This document shows, piece by piece, positions 8,982 through 18,583 of a stretch of DNA of 64,000 bases. The DNA lies in assembly GCF_016651105.1 (NCBI RefSeq), contig NZ_JAEKEL010000002.1, forward strand, positions 516,501 through 580,500. Reading direction: 5' to 3'. Each line of letters begins with the position of its first letter. Positions within the stretch are counted from its first letter, which is position 1. The position numbers and the translations under genes are program-made. Under the pieces are notes generated by a model. That model saw nothing but the letters and a program-made list of their open reading frames with translations. It had not been told where the DNA came from and did not search any database. The DNA is from Pseudomonas sp. TH15 (GTDB lineage: Bacteria > Pseudomonadota > Gammaproteobacteria > Pseudomonadales > Pseudomonadaceae).

Positions 8982-9992
8982 ATGGCTTTTAACATGCGCA
9001 ACCGCAGCTTGCTGAGCTTGATGCACCACACCACTCGCGAGCTCAACTACCTGATCGACCTGTCCCGGGACCTCAAACGCGCCAAGTACACCGGCACCGA
9101 GCGTCCACACCTGCAAGGCAAGAACATCGCGCTGATCTTCGAAAAAACCTCGACCCGCACCCGTTGCGCCTTCGAAGTCGCGGCCCACGACCAGGGTGCC
9201 CACGTCACCTACATCGACCCGGTGTCGTCGCAGATCGGCCACAAAGAAAGCATGAAAGACACCGCCCGTGTGCTGGGCCGGATGTTCGACGCCATCGAGT
9301 ACCGTGGCTTTGAACAGGAAATCGTCGAAGAGCTGGCCAAGTTCGCTGGCGTGCCGGTGTTCAACGGTTTGACCGCTGAATTCCACCCGACACAAATGAT
9401 CGCCGACGTACTGACCATGCGCGAGCACAGCGACAAGCCGATGCATGAAATCAGCTACGCCTACCTCGGCGATGCGCGCTACAACATGGGCAACTCGCTG
9501 CTGATGATCGGCGCCAAATTGGGCATGGACGTGCGCATCGCTGCACCCAAAGCCCTGTGGCCACACGCGGACTTCATTGCCCAGTGCAAAGAATTCGCTG
9601 AAGAAAGCGGCGCCCGCATCACCATCACCGAAGACCCGAAAGAAGCGGTCAAGGGCGTGGACTTCATCCACACCGACATCTGGGTGTCGATGGGTGAGCC
9701 GGTGGAAGCGTGGGACGAGCGCATCGAGCAACTGCTGCCGTACCAGGTCAACGCGAAAATGATGAAAGCCTCGGGCAACCCGCGCGTGAAATTCATGCAC
9801 TGCCTGCCGGCATTCCATAACAGCGAAACCAAGGTCGGCAAGGACATCGCCGCGCGCTATCCGCACCTGGCCGGCGGCGTTGAAGTGACCGAAGAAGTCT
9901 TCGAATCGCCAGCCAACATCGCCTTTGAACAAGCGGAAAACCGCATGCATACCATCAAGGCGATCCTGGTGTCGGCGTTGGCGGATATCTAA
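8982..9992 (+). CDS. arcB: Catabolic ornithine carbamoyltransferase ArcB
   Basis: A 336-residue enzyme that splits citrulline with phosphate into ornithine and carbamoyl phosphate. The carbamoyl-phosphate motif STRTR lies in EKTSTRTRCAFEVAA near residue 55. HPTQMIAD and the ornithine-site MHCLPAFHNSET are also present. Length and operon position mark it as the catabolic form (about 336 residues) rather than the shorter biosynthetic ArgF. AAGGAG precedes the ATG. It is followed by a hairpin-terminator-like site and a REP element before arcC. Confidence 0.96.
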   Translation: MAFNMRNRSLLSLMHHTTRELNYLIDLSRDLKRAKYTGTERPHLQGKNIALIFEKTSTRTRCAFEVAAHDQGAHVTYIDPVSSQIGHKESMKDTARVLGRMFDAIEYRGFEQEIVEELAKFAGVPVFNGLTAEFHPTQMIADVLTMREHSDKPMHEISYAYLGDARYNMGNSLLMIGAKLGMDVRIAAPKALWPHADFIAQCKEFAEESGARITITEDPKEAVKGVDFIHTDIWVSMGEPVEAWDERIEQLLPYQVNAKMMKASGNPRVKFMHCLPAFHNSETKVGKDIAARYPHLAGGVEVTEEVFESPANIAFEQAENRMHTIKAILVSALADI

Positions 9993-9999
9993 AAAGACT

Positions 10000-10030
10000 G
10001 CCGCTTTCCTTCCTGTGGAAGCGGCTTTTT
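10000..10030 (+). terminator. Terminator-like hairpin between arcB and arcC
   Basis: GCCGCTTTCC and GGAAGCGGC pair with one bulged base, followed by five T. It lies inside the arc operon, eight bases after the arcB stop, so it may lower arcC transcription or shield the arcDAB message rather than end the operon fully. Confidence 0.7.
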
Positions 10031-10162
10031 GTGGCGAGGGAGCTTGCTCCCGCTCGGCTGCGCAGCAGTCGTAAATGCATCAACCGCATCGCGTCAGGTA
10101 CACCGCGTATAACCTGATTGCGACCGCTGCGCGCTCGAGCGCGAGCAAGCTCGCTCGCCACA
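10030..10162. repeat. REP-like inverted pair inside the arc operon
   Basis: TTGTGGCGAGGGAGCTTGCTC at the left and its diverged complement GAGCAAGCTCGCTCGCCACAA at the right bracket an approximately 90-bp spacer. This is a variant REP family with a GGCGAG arm. Confidence 0.8.
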
Positions 10163-10208
10163 AAAGCCAGTCAACACAGGGATCACCGAACTCTGAAAGG
10201 ACTGCATT

Positions 10209-11138
10209 ATGCGTATCGTCGTTGCTCTGGGCGGTAACGCCCTGCTCCGCCGTGGTGAACCCATGACCGCGGACAATCAACGCGCCAATATCCGCGTCGC
10301 CACCGAACAGATCGCCAGGATCTACCCCGGCAACCAATTGGTCATCGCCCACGGCAATGGCCCGCAAGTCGGCCTGCTGTCGCTGCAAGCGGCAGCCTAC
10401 ACCTCGGTTTCGCCCTACCCGCTGGACGTGCTCGGTGCCGAAACCGAAGGCATGATCGGCTACATCATCGAACAGGAACTGGGCAACCTGCTGGACTTCG
10501 AAGTGCCGTTCGCCACCCTGCTGACCCAGGTCGAAGTCGATGCCAAGGACCCGGCGTTCCAGAACCCGACCAAACCCATCGGCCCGGTGTATTCAAAGGC
10601 TGAAGCGGAAAAACTCGCCGCCGAAAAAGGTTGGGCGATTGCCCCGGATGGCGACAAGTATCGCCGTGTGGTTGCCAGCCCACGGCCAAAACGCATCTTC
10701 GAAATCCGCCCGATCAAGTGGCTGCTGGATAAGGGCAGCATCGTGATCTGTGCTGGCGGTGGCGGCATCCCGACCATGTATGACGAGAACCATAATCTCA
10801 AAGGCATTGAGGCGGTCATCGACAAGGATCTGTGTTCCTCGCTGCTCGCCGAACAACTGGAAGCCGATCTGCTGGTGATCGCCACTGACGTCAATGCGGC
10901 GTTCATCGACTACGGCAAGCCGTCGCAGAAGGCCATCGCCGAAGCGCATCCGGATGAACTGGAACGCTTGGGTTTTGCCGCCGGGTCCATGGGGCCGAAG
11001 GTGCAGGCAGCTTGCGAATTCGCGCGCCATACTGGCAAGGTCGCGGTGATCGGTTCGCTGGCGGACATCGAAGCCATCGTCCAGGGCACCGCCGGTACTC
11101 GCGTGAGTACGGCGAAGCCGGGCATCAGCTATCGATAA
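10209..11138 (+). CDS. arcC: Carbamate kinase ArcC
   Basis: A 309-residue cytoplasmic kinase that transfers the phosphate of carbamoyl phosphate to ADP, the ATP-yielding last step of arginine fermentation. The start MRIVVALGGNALLRRG and the segment IAHGNGPQVGLL are typical of carbamate kinases in the amino-acid kinase family; ICAGGGGIPT is the third conserved glycine loop. AAAGGA precedes the ATG. It is separated from arcB by 216 bases carrying a hairpin and a REP pair, unlike the tight spacing of arcD-arcA. Confidence 0.96.
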   Translation: MRIVVALGGNALLRRGEPMTADNQRANIRVATEQIARIYPGNQLVIAHGNGPQVGLLSLQAAAYTSVSPYPLDVLGAETEGMIGYIIEQELGNLLDFEVPFATLLTQVEVDAKDPAFQNPTKPIGPVYSKAEAEKLAAEKGWAIAPDGDKYRRVVASPRPKRIFEIRPIKWLLDKGSIVICAGGGGIPTMYDENHNLKGIEAVIDKDLCSSLLAEQLEADLLVIATDVNAAFIDYGKPSQKAIAEAHPDELERLGFAAGSMGPKVQAACEFARHTGKVAVIGSLADIEAIVQGTAGTRVSTAKPGISYR

Positions 11139-11151
11139 TTAGAAACTCCGG

Positions 11152-11171
11152 GGGCAGGCCCAGGCCTGCCC
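11152..11171 (+). terminator. GC hairpin after arcC
   Basis: GGGCAGGCC and GGCCTGCCC form a strong stem, but no T-run follows, so it is a weak or processing-type end for the arc transcript before the next gene at 11200. Confidence 0.4.
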
Positions 11172-11199
11172 TTCTCCCATGCCTTGAAAGGAGAAAACC

Positions 11200-11562
11200 A
11201 TGGCTCAGTTTGAACCTGGTCATTTGCATATCGAGCGGCACGCGTTGACCGACGATGACGTCAATTACAACGTGCACCTCGACTATGAAGTGTTCACCGA
11301 CCCGCAAAAAGGCAAAGGGATACAGTTCACCCTGCATGGCAATATGCAGGGCAAGGACATGAAGGAAACGTTTTTCCTGCCCAAGGAAGAGGCATACAAC
11401 TTTGCCCGCGACGTGACCCGGATCGCCGAAAAATACGGAATTCCCAAGACGCACAGCCAGATCGGCTCGGTTCACAAACATTACGACTTGATGTTTGAAG
11501 ACATCCGCAAGCAGTTGAATATGCAATCCGGGGATCCGGTCAATCTCGAGCATTTCGAATGA
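11200..11562 (+). CDS. DUF5064 family protein of unknown function
   Basis: A 120-residue soluble protein with no signal peptide or membrane segment. FEPGHLHIERHAL at the start and KEEAYNFARDVTRIAEKYGIP in the middle are familiar from small Pseudomonas proteins of the DUF5064 type. A strong site (AAAGGAG) precedes the ATG. It follows arcC by 61 bases, with a GC hairpin between, so partial read-through from the arc operon is possible. The function is unknown. Confidence 0.7.
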   Translation: MAQFEPGHLHIERHALTDDDVNYNVHLDYEVFTDPQKGKGIQFTLHGNMQGKDMKETFFLPKEEAYNFARDVTRIAEKYGIPKTHSQIGSVHKHYDLMFEDIRKQLNMQSGDPVNLEHFE

Positions 11563-11572
11563 CCCTTTAAAA

Positions 11573-11741
11573 GCCCCTCACCCTAACCCTCTCCCGGAGG
11601 GAGAGGGGACTGAACGAGGTGTATGCCGGCAGACATCGACCTGGAAGTCCGAGTCGATTATGGATTCACAGCCGTATTTTCAGGTCGGCGTATCTCATGA
11701 GCATCCCACAATCGGCCCCCTCTCCCTCCGGGAGAGGGATG
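11573..11741. repeat. Inverted pair of CTCTCCCGGAGGGAGAGG hairpins
   Basis: A different repeat class from the REPs. CCCTCTCCCGGAGGGAGAGG at 11588 and its near mirror CCCTCTCCCTCCGGGAGAGG at 11718 each fold into a hairpin. They bracket about 100 bp between the DUF5064 gene and the gcsR-like gene. Confidence 0.75.
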
Positions 11742-11823
11742 GGCGGGCGGCGTTTCCGATGAGGGTGTTTTTGATTTAAGGCATACTTGCCACCCTCCGC
11801 ACTCCAGAACCAAAAACCGCCCC

Positions 11824-13332
11824 ATGCGTATCCACGTCAGCTTCATCGACCGCGTCGGCATTACCCAGGAAGTCCTGGCCTTGCTCGGTGGGCGCAATCT
11901 CAATCTGGATGCGGTGGAAATGGTTCCGCCCAACGTCTACATCGACGCCCCGACCCTGAGCCCGGAAGTGCTCGAAGAGCTGCGCGATGCGCTGTTCAGC
12001 GTGCACGGCGTGCAAGCGGTGACGGTGGTCGACATCCTGCCCGGCCAGCGCCGGCACTTGCAGCTCGACGCATTGCTCGCGGCCATGACCGACCCGGTGC
12101 TGGCCCTGGACAGCGCCGGCAAAGTGTTGCTGGCCAACCCGGCGCTGATTGCCTTGTACGGTCGCGAACCCGCCGGTGAAAGCATCACCGAATTGTTTGC
12201 CGACCCGGCGCTGCTCGATGCCTTGCTGGAAAACGGCTTTCGCCTGCCGCTGCGCGAGATCACCGTCAACGGCCAGACCCTGCTGCTGGACGCCACGCCG
12301 ATCACCGACGCGGGCGCCCTGCTGACGCTGTATCAACCGAGCCGCATCGGTGAACGCCTTTCAGCATTGCACCATGACCACGCCGAAGGTTTCGATGCAT
12401 TGCTCGGCGAATCCCCGGCGATTCGCACCCTTAAGGCTCGCGCCCAACGTGTGGCGGCCCTCGACGCACCGCTATTGATCCAGGGCGAAACCGGCACCGG
12501 CAAAGAACTGGTAGCCCGGGCCTGTCACGCCATCAGTGCGCGGCACAGTGCGCCGTTCCTCGCATTGAACTGCGCGGCATTGCCGGAGAACCTCGCCGAA
12601 AGCGAACTGTTCGGCTATGCCCCCGGCGCGTTTACCGGCGCGCAACGGGGCGGCAAACCGGGGCTCATGGAACTGGCCAACCAAGGCACGGTGTTTCTCG
12701 ATGAAATCGGCGAGATGTCGCCGTACTTGCAGGCGAAACTGCTGCGGTTTTTGAACGACGGCAGCTTCCGTCGAGTGGGCGGTGATCGTGAGGTCAAGGT
12801 CAACGTGCGGATCCTCAGCGCCACCCACCGAGACCTGGAAAAAATGGTTAGCGAAGGCACCTTCCGCGAAGACCTGTTCTATCGCCTCAACGTGCTCAAC
12901 GTCGAAGTCCCGCCGCTGCGTGAACGCGGCCAGGACATTCTGCTGCTGGCCCGTTACTTCATGCAGCAGGCCTGCGCGCAGATCCAGCGTCCGATCTGTC
13001 GCTTGGCGCCGGGCACTTACCCGGCACTGCTCGGCAACCGCTGGCCGGGCAATGTGCGGCAATTGCAGAACGTAATCTTCCGCGCCGCCGCGATTTGCGA
13101 AAGCAGCCTGGTGGACATCGGCGACCTCGACATCGCCGGCACCTCCGTGGCGCGCCAGAGTGACAGCGACGTCGACAGCCTTGAGCAAGCGATGGAAGAG
13201 TTCGAGAAGACGCTGCTGGAAAAACTCTACGTCAGCTATCCCTCGACCCGGCAATTGGCCAATCGGCTGCAAACCTCCCATACCGCGATTGCTCATCGAT
13301 TGCGCAAGTACGGCATTCCAAGCAAACCGTGA
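11824..13332 (+). CDS. gcsR: TyrR-like sigma-54 activator of the glycine cleavage operon (GcsR type)
   Basis: A 502-residue enhancer-binding protein. In order it has an N-terminal ACT-like domain (about 1-70, MRIHVSFIDRVGITQEVL), a PAS-like domain (about 80-175), an AAA+ domain from about 195 and a C-terminal TyrR-type helix-turn-helix (TRQLANRLQTSHTAIAHRL). The AAA+ domain has Walker A GETGTGKE and the sigma-54 contact loop GAFTGA, so it can activate sigma-54 promoters, unlike E. coli TyrR. It lies just upstream of gcvH-gcvP-sdaA-gcvT, the same place as GcsR in P. aeruginosa, a glycine-responsive activator. The gene symbol rests on this context and domain order. Confidence 0.87.
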   Translation: MRIHVSFIDRVGITQEVLALLGGRNLNLDAVEMVPPNVYIDAPTLSPEVLEELRDALFSVHGVQAVTVVDILPGQRRHLQLDALLAAMTDPVLALDSAGKVLLANPALIALYGREPAGESITELFADPALLDALLENGFRLPLREITVNGQTLLLDATPITDAGALLTLYQPSRIGERLSALHHDHAEGFDALLGESPAIRTLKARAQRVAALDAPLLIQGETGTGKELVARACHAISARHSAPFLALNCAALPENLAESELFGYAPGAFTGAQRGGKPGLMELANQGTVFLDEIGEMSPYLQAKLLRFLNDGSFRRVGGDREVKVNVRILSATHRDLEKMVSEGTFREDLFYRLNVLNVEVPPLRERGQDILLLARYFMQQACAQIQRPICRLAPGTYPALLGNRWPGNVRQLQNVIFRAAAICESSLVDIGDLDIAGTSVARQSDSDVDSLEQAMEEFEKTLLEKLYVSYPSTRQLANRLQTSHTAIAHRLRKYGIPSKP

Positions 13333-13376
13333 TGCCTTGCCCTTGGCATATTAAACTAGCCCTGACGCGGTTCCTT

Positions 13377-13468
13377 TGTAGGAGCAGAGCTTGCTCGCGA
13401 AAGCGGTGTGTCAGTTGACATTAATGTGACAGACAGACCGCCTTCGCGAGCAAGCTCTGCTCCTACAA
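13377..13468. repeat. REP/BIME inverted pair (GGAGCAGAGCTTGCTCG variant)
   Basis: TGTAGGAGCAGAGCTTGCTC and its complement flank a spacer between gcsR and the gcv promoter region. Confidence 0.85.
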
Positions 13469-13500
13469 GGGTCGTATTCACTTCAAAAACGACCTCTGTC

Positions 13501-13518
13501 TGTACTGAAAGCGCTACA
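13501..13518 (+). promoter_or_regulatory. GcsR-like operator 1
   Basis: TGTACTGAAAGCGCTACA fits the 18-bp pattern TGTAACG-N4-CGTTCCG reported for GcsR in P. aeruginosa in its dyad form TGTA...CGCTACA. It lies about 180 bp upstream of the sigma-54 promoter. Confidence 0.55.
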
Positions 13519-13519
13519 G

Positions 13520-13537
13520 CGGAACGATATCGATACA
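13520..13537 (-). promoter_or_regulatory. GcsR-like operator 2
   Basis: Read on the minus strand this is TGTATCGATATCGTTCCG, one base off TGTAACG-N4-CGTTCCG. Its centre is 19 bp from operator 1. Confidence 0.65.
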
Positions 13538-13600
13538 CTGTCCTCCGATCACCGCTGTGCAAGGCTTTGATCCCATTACGCTTTTTTCTTTGCTTCGTAC

Positions 13601-13618
13601 TGTAGCGATTTCGCTACG
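13601..13618 (+). promoter_or_regulatory. GcsR-like operator 3
   Basis: TGTAGCGATTTCGCTACG is an 18-bp dyad of the same form. It lies about 65 bp upstream of the sigma-54 promoter and 81 bp from operator 2. Confidence 0.6.
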
Positions 13619-13681
13619 GGCATTCATTTTGCTCGCCTCTCGAAAGCCAACAAGACTTTGATTTATAAGGACTTATTAACA

Positions 13682-13698
13682 TTGGCAGCGATTTTGCT
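13682..13698 (+). promoter_or_regulatory. Sigma-54 promoter of gcvH-gcvP-sdaA-gcvT
   Basis: TTGGCAGCGATTTTGCT has the GG (13684-13685, -24) and GC (13696-13697, -12) pairs at the exact sigma-54 spacing. A start near 13709 would leave a leader of about 70 bases before gcvH. Confidence 0.82.
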
Positions 13699-13780
13699 TA
13701 GTAACCTCCTATAAAGAAGGGCTTTTGCCCAAGCATTCAATCGCGTCCACCAGACGAGTCTGGCCCCCTTAGGAGTTTCC

Positions 13781-14164
13781 ATGAGCGAGTTGCGTTTTAC
13801 TGAAGATCACGAATGGCTGCGTACCGAAGCTGACGGCAGCGTCACAGTCGGTATCACCGCTTTCGCACAGAACGCCTTGGGCGACGTGGTTTTCGTACAA
13901 CTGCCTGAGCTGCAGTCCTACGAAAAAGGCGCTGAAGCCGCCACCGTGGAATCGGTAAAAGCCGCCAGCGGAGTGTACATGCCACTCGACGGTGAAGTGC
14001 TGGAAGTGAACCCGGCACTCGACAGCAGCCCTGAGCTGGTCAACGAAGATCCGCTGGGCGAAGGCTGGTTCTTCCGCTTCCAGCCAACCGACGCATCGGC
14101 TGTTGCCCAATTGCTGGATCAAGACGCTTACGACCGTCTGATCAAAGCCAACGCCGAAGCCTGA
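13781..14164 (+). CDS. gcvH: Glycine cleavage system H protein
   Basis: A 127-residue lipoyl carrier protein of the glycine cleavage complex. The lipoylated Lys is in the segment AATVESVKAASG, at about residue 64. The start MSELRFTEDHEWLR is typical of GcvH. TTAGGAG lies just before the ATG. It is the first gene of the operon, nine bases before gcvP. It moves the aminomethyl group between GcvP, GcvT and the dihydrolipoyl dehydrogenase, which is not encoded here. Confidence 0.97.
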   Translation: MSELRFTEDHEWLRTEADGSVTVGITAFAQNALGDVVFVQLPELQSYEKGAEAATVESVKAASGVYMPLDGEVLEVNPALDSSPELVNEDPLGEGWFFRFQPTDASAVAQLLDQDAYDRLIKANAEA

Positions 14165-14173
14165 GGAGCCGCC

Positions 14174-17023
14174 ATGACTATCAATCTCAGTACTGCCAAC
14201 GAATTCATCGCCCGCCACATCGGCCCGCGCTCCGGCGACGAGCAAGCGATGCTCAACAGCCTCGGCTTCGACTCCCTCGAAGCCCTGAGCGCCAGCGTCA
14301 TCCCGGACAGCATCAAGGGCACCAGCGTGCTCGGCCTCGAAGACGGCCTGAGCGAAGCCGATGCCCTGGCGTTGATCAAGTCCATCGCCAGCAAAAACCA
14401 GCTGTTCAAGACCTACATCGGCCAGGGTTACTACGGCACCCACACGCCGTCGCCGATCCTGCGCAACCTGCTGGAAAATCCGGCCTGGTACACCGCTTAC
14501 ACCCCGTACCAGCCGGAGATTTCCCAGGGTCGTCTCGAAGCGCTGCTGAACTTCCAGACGCTGATCAGCGACCTGACCGGCCTGCCGATTGCCAACGCCT
14601 CGCTGTTGGACGAAGCCACCGCCGCTGCCGAAGCGATGACCTTCTGCAAACGCCTGAGCAAGAACAAGGGCAGCCACGCGTTCTTCGCTTCCGTGCATTG
14701 CCACCCGCAAACCCTCGACGTGCTGCGCACCCGGGCCGAGCCGTTGGGCATCGACGTGGTGGTCGGCGACGAGCATGAACTGACCGACGTGACGCCGTTC
14801 TTCGGCGCGCTGCTGCAATACCCGGCCAGCAACGGTGACGTGTTCGATTACCGCGAACTGACCGAACGCTTCCACGCCGCCAATGCCTTGGTCGCGGTGG
14901 CCGCTGACCTGCTGGCCCTGACCGTGCTGACCCCGCCGGGCGAGTTCGGCGCTGACGTGGCCATCGGCAGCGCACAACGTTTCGGTGTGCCACTGGGTTT
15001 CGGTGGCCCGCACGCGGCGTACTTCTCGACGAAAGATGCGTTCAAGCGCGACATGCCGGGCCGTCTGGTCGGCGTCTCGGTGGACCGTTTCGGCAAGCCG
15101 GCCCTGCGCCTGGCGATGCAAACCCGCGAGCAACATATCCGCCGCGAGAAGGCCACCAGCAACATCTGCACGGCGCAGGTTCTGCTGGCCAACATCGCCA
15201 GCATGTACGCCGTGTACCACGGCCCGAAAGGCCTGACGCAGATCGCCAACCGCGTGCATCACCTGACGGCGATTCTGGCCAAAGGCTTGAGCGCACTCGG
15301 TCTCACGGTTGAGCAGGAAAACTTCTTCGATACGCTGACGCTGAACACTGGCGCCAACACCGCCAAGCTGCACGACAAGGCTCGCGCCCAGCAGATCAAC
15401 CTGCGTGTGGTCGATGCTGAACGTCTGGGCCTGTCCCTCGACGAAACCACTTCGCAAGCTGATGTTGAAACCTTGTGGGCGCTGCTGGCTGACGGCAAAG
15501 CGCTGCCGGACTTCGCTGCCCTGGCCGCTTCCGTGCAAAGCACCATGCCGGCTACCCTGGTTCGCCAATCGCCGATCCTCAGCCACCCAGTCTTCAACCG
15601 TTACCACTCCGAAACCGAGCTGATGCGCTACCTGCGCAAGCTCGCCGACAAGGACCTGGCACTGGATCGCACCATGATCCCGCTGGGTTCCTGCACCATG
15701 AAACTCAACGCCGCCAGCGAAATGATCCCGGTGACCTGGGCTGAATTCGGTGCCCTGCACCCGTTCGCCCCGGCCGCGCAAAGCGCCGGCTACCAGCAAC
15801 TGACCGATGAACTGGAAGCGATGCTCTGCGCCGCCACCGGTTACGATGCGATCTCGCTGCAACCGAACGCCGGCTCCCAAGGTGAATACGCTGGCCTGCT
15901 GGCGATCCGCGCCTATCACCAGAGCCGTGGCGAAGACCGTCGCGACATCTGCCTGATCCCGTCGTCGGCCCACGGCACCAACCCGGCGACCGCCAACATG
16001 GCCGGCATGCGCGTGGTGGTGACCGCGTGCGATGCCCGTGGCAACGTCGACATCGAAGACCTGCGCGCCAAAGCCATCGAGCACCGCGAACACCTCGCCG
16101 CGCTGATGATCACCTACCCGTCGACCCACGGCGTGTTCGAAGAAGGCATCCGCGAAATCTGCGGCATCATTCATGACCATGGCGGCCAGGTCTACATCGA
16201 CGGCGCCAACATGAACGCGATGGTCGGCCTCTGCGCACCGGGCAAGTTCGGCGGCGACGTCTCGCACTTGAACCTGCACAAAACCTTCTGCATCCCCCAC
16301 GGCGGTGGCGGCCCGGGCGTTGGCCCGATTGGCGTGAAATCGCACTTGACGCCGTTCCTGCCGGGCCACGCCCAGATGGAGCGCAAGGAAGGCGCGGTCT
16401 GCGCCGCACCGTTCGGCAGCGCAAGCATTTTGCCGATCACCTGGATGTACATCCGGATGATGGGCGGCGCCGGTTTGAAGCGTGCTTCGCAACTGGCGAT
16501 CCTGAATGCCAACTACATCTCCCGTCGCCTCGAAGAACACTATCCAGTGCTCTACACCGGCAGCAACGGCCTGGTCGCGCACGAATGCATCCTCGATTTG
16601 CGTCCGCTGAAAGACAGCAGCGGCATCAGCGTCGATGACGTCGCCAAACGCCTGATCGACTTCGGCTTCCATGCGCCGACCATGTCGTTCCCGGTGGCCG
16701 GCACGCTGATGATCGAGCCGACCGAAAGCGAATCCAAGGAAGAACTGGACCGCTTCTGCGACGCCATGATCCGCATCCGCGAAGAAATCCGCGCAGTGGA
16801 AAACGGCACGCTGGACAAGGACGACAACCCACTGAAAAACGCCCCGCATACCGCGGCGGAAATCGTGGGCGAGTGGACGCATCCGTATAGCCGTGAGCAA
16901 GCGGTTTACCCGGTTGCCTCCTTGATCGAAGGCAAGTACTGGCCACCGGTCGGTCGGGTCGACAACGTGTTTGGTGACCGCAACCTGGTTTGCGCCTGCC
17001 CGTCGATCGAAAGCTACGCTTAA
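14174..17023 (+). CDS. gcvP: Glycine dehydrogenase (decarboxylating), P protein
   Basis: A 949-residue enzyme that decarboxylates glycine and loads the aminomethyl group onto GcvH. The pyridoxal-phosphate Lys lies in LNLHKTFCIPHGGGGPG. The N-terminal start segment FIARHIGPR and the segment GYYGTHTPSPILRN are conserved. It is full length for the fused (single-chain) bacterial form. GAGG precedes the ATG. Confidence 0.97.
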   Translation: MTINLSTANEFIARHIGPRSGDEQAMLNSLGFDSLEALSASVIPDSIKGTSVLGLEDGLSEADALALIKSIASKNQLFKTYIGQGYYGTHTPSPILRNLLENPAWYTAYTPYQPEISQGRLEALLNFQTLISDLTGLPIANASLLDEATAAAEAMTFCKRLSKNKGSHAFFASVHCHPQTLDVLRTRAEPLGIDVVVGDEHELTDVTPFFGALLQYPASNGDVFDYRELTERFHAANALVAVAADLLALTVLTPPGEFGADVAIGSAQRFGVPLGFGGPHAAYFSTKDAFKRDMPGRLVGVSVDRFGKPALRLAMQTREQHIRREKATSNICTAQVLLANIASMYAVYHGPKGLTQIANRVHHLTAILAKGLSALGLTVEQENFFDTLTLNTGANTAKLHDKARAQQINLRVVDAERLGLSLDETTSQADVETLWALLADGKALPDFAALAASVQSTMPATLVRQSPILSHPVFNRYHSETELMRYLRKLADKDLALDRTMIPLGSCTMKLNAASEMIPVTWAEFGALHPFAPAAQSAGYQQLTDELEAMLCAATGYDAISLQPNAGSQGEYAGLLAIRAYHQSRGEDRRDICLIPSSAHGTNPATANMAGMRVVVTACDARGNVDIEDLRAKAIEHREHLAALMITYPSTHGVFEEGIREICGIIHDHGGQVYIDGANMNAMVGLCAPGKFGGDVSHLNLHKTFCIPHGGGGPGVGPIGVKSHLTPFLPGHAQMERKEGAVCAAPFGSASILPITWMYIRMMGGAGLKRASQLAILNANYISRRLEEHYPVLYTGSNGLVAHECILDLRPLKDSSGISVDDVAKRLIDFGFHAPTMSFPVAGTLMIEPTESESKEELDRFCDAMIRIREEIRAVENGTLDKDDNPLKNAPHTAAEIVGEWTHPYSREQAVYPVASLIEGKYWPPVGRVDNVFGDRNLVCACPSIESYA

Positions 17024-17027
17024 AAAT

Positions 17028-17107
17028 GTAGGGGCGGGTTCGCTCGCCCCCACTCTCAAGAGCACCGCATATCCCCTGTGGGAGCGGGCTTGCTCGCTCC
17101 CACAGGG
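17028..17107. repeat. Two REP hairpins between gcvP and sdaA
   Basis: A short hairpin (GGGGCGGG...CTCGCCCC) at 17031-17050 and a tight REP hairpin TGTGGGAGCGGGC/GCTCCCACA at 17077-17104 fill most of the 141-bp gap. In P. aeruginosa a glyA copy sits at this place in the operon. Confidence 0.8.
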
Positions 17108-17164
17108 TCCGTGCAAAGCCCCAGATTCCGTGAATTCCTATAACAAGAAACCGGAGAACAACTC

Positions 17165-18541
<1,377 letters not shown>

Positions 18542-18583
18542 TGCGCGCGCATTGGCATCTGCACACTTTTTCAGGAGCTGAAT

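Noticed and set aside
13619..13780. A glycine riboswitch before gcvH
   Set aside because: I see no tandem aptamer-like sequence in the leader; the sigma-54 promoter leaves only about 70 bases before the start.
13769..17116. A 1115-residue open frame on the minus strand
   Set aside because: It is the exact antisense of gcvH and gcvP. Its length comes from GC-rich third positions. The composition (His, Gly, Ala, Gln, Val-rich) matches no family.
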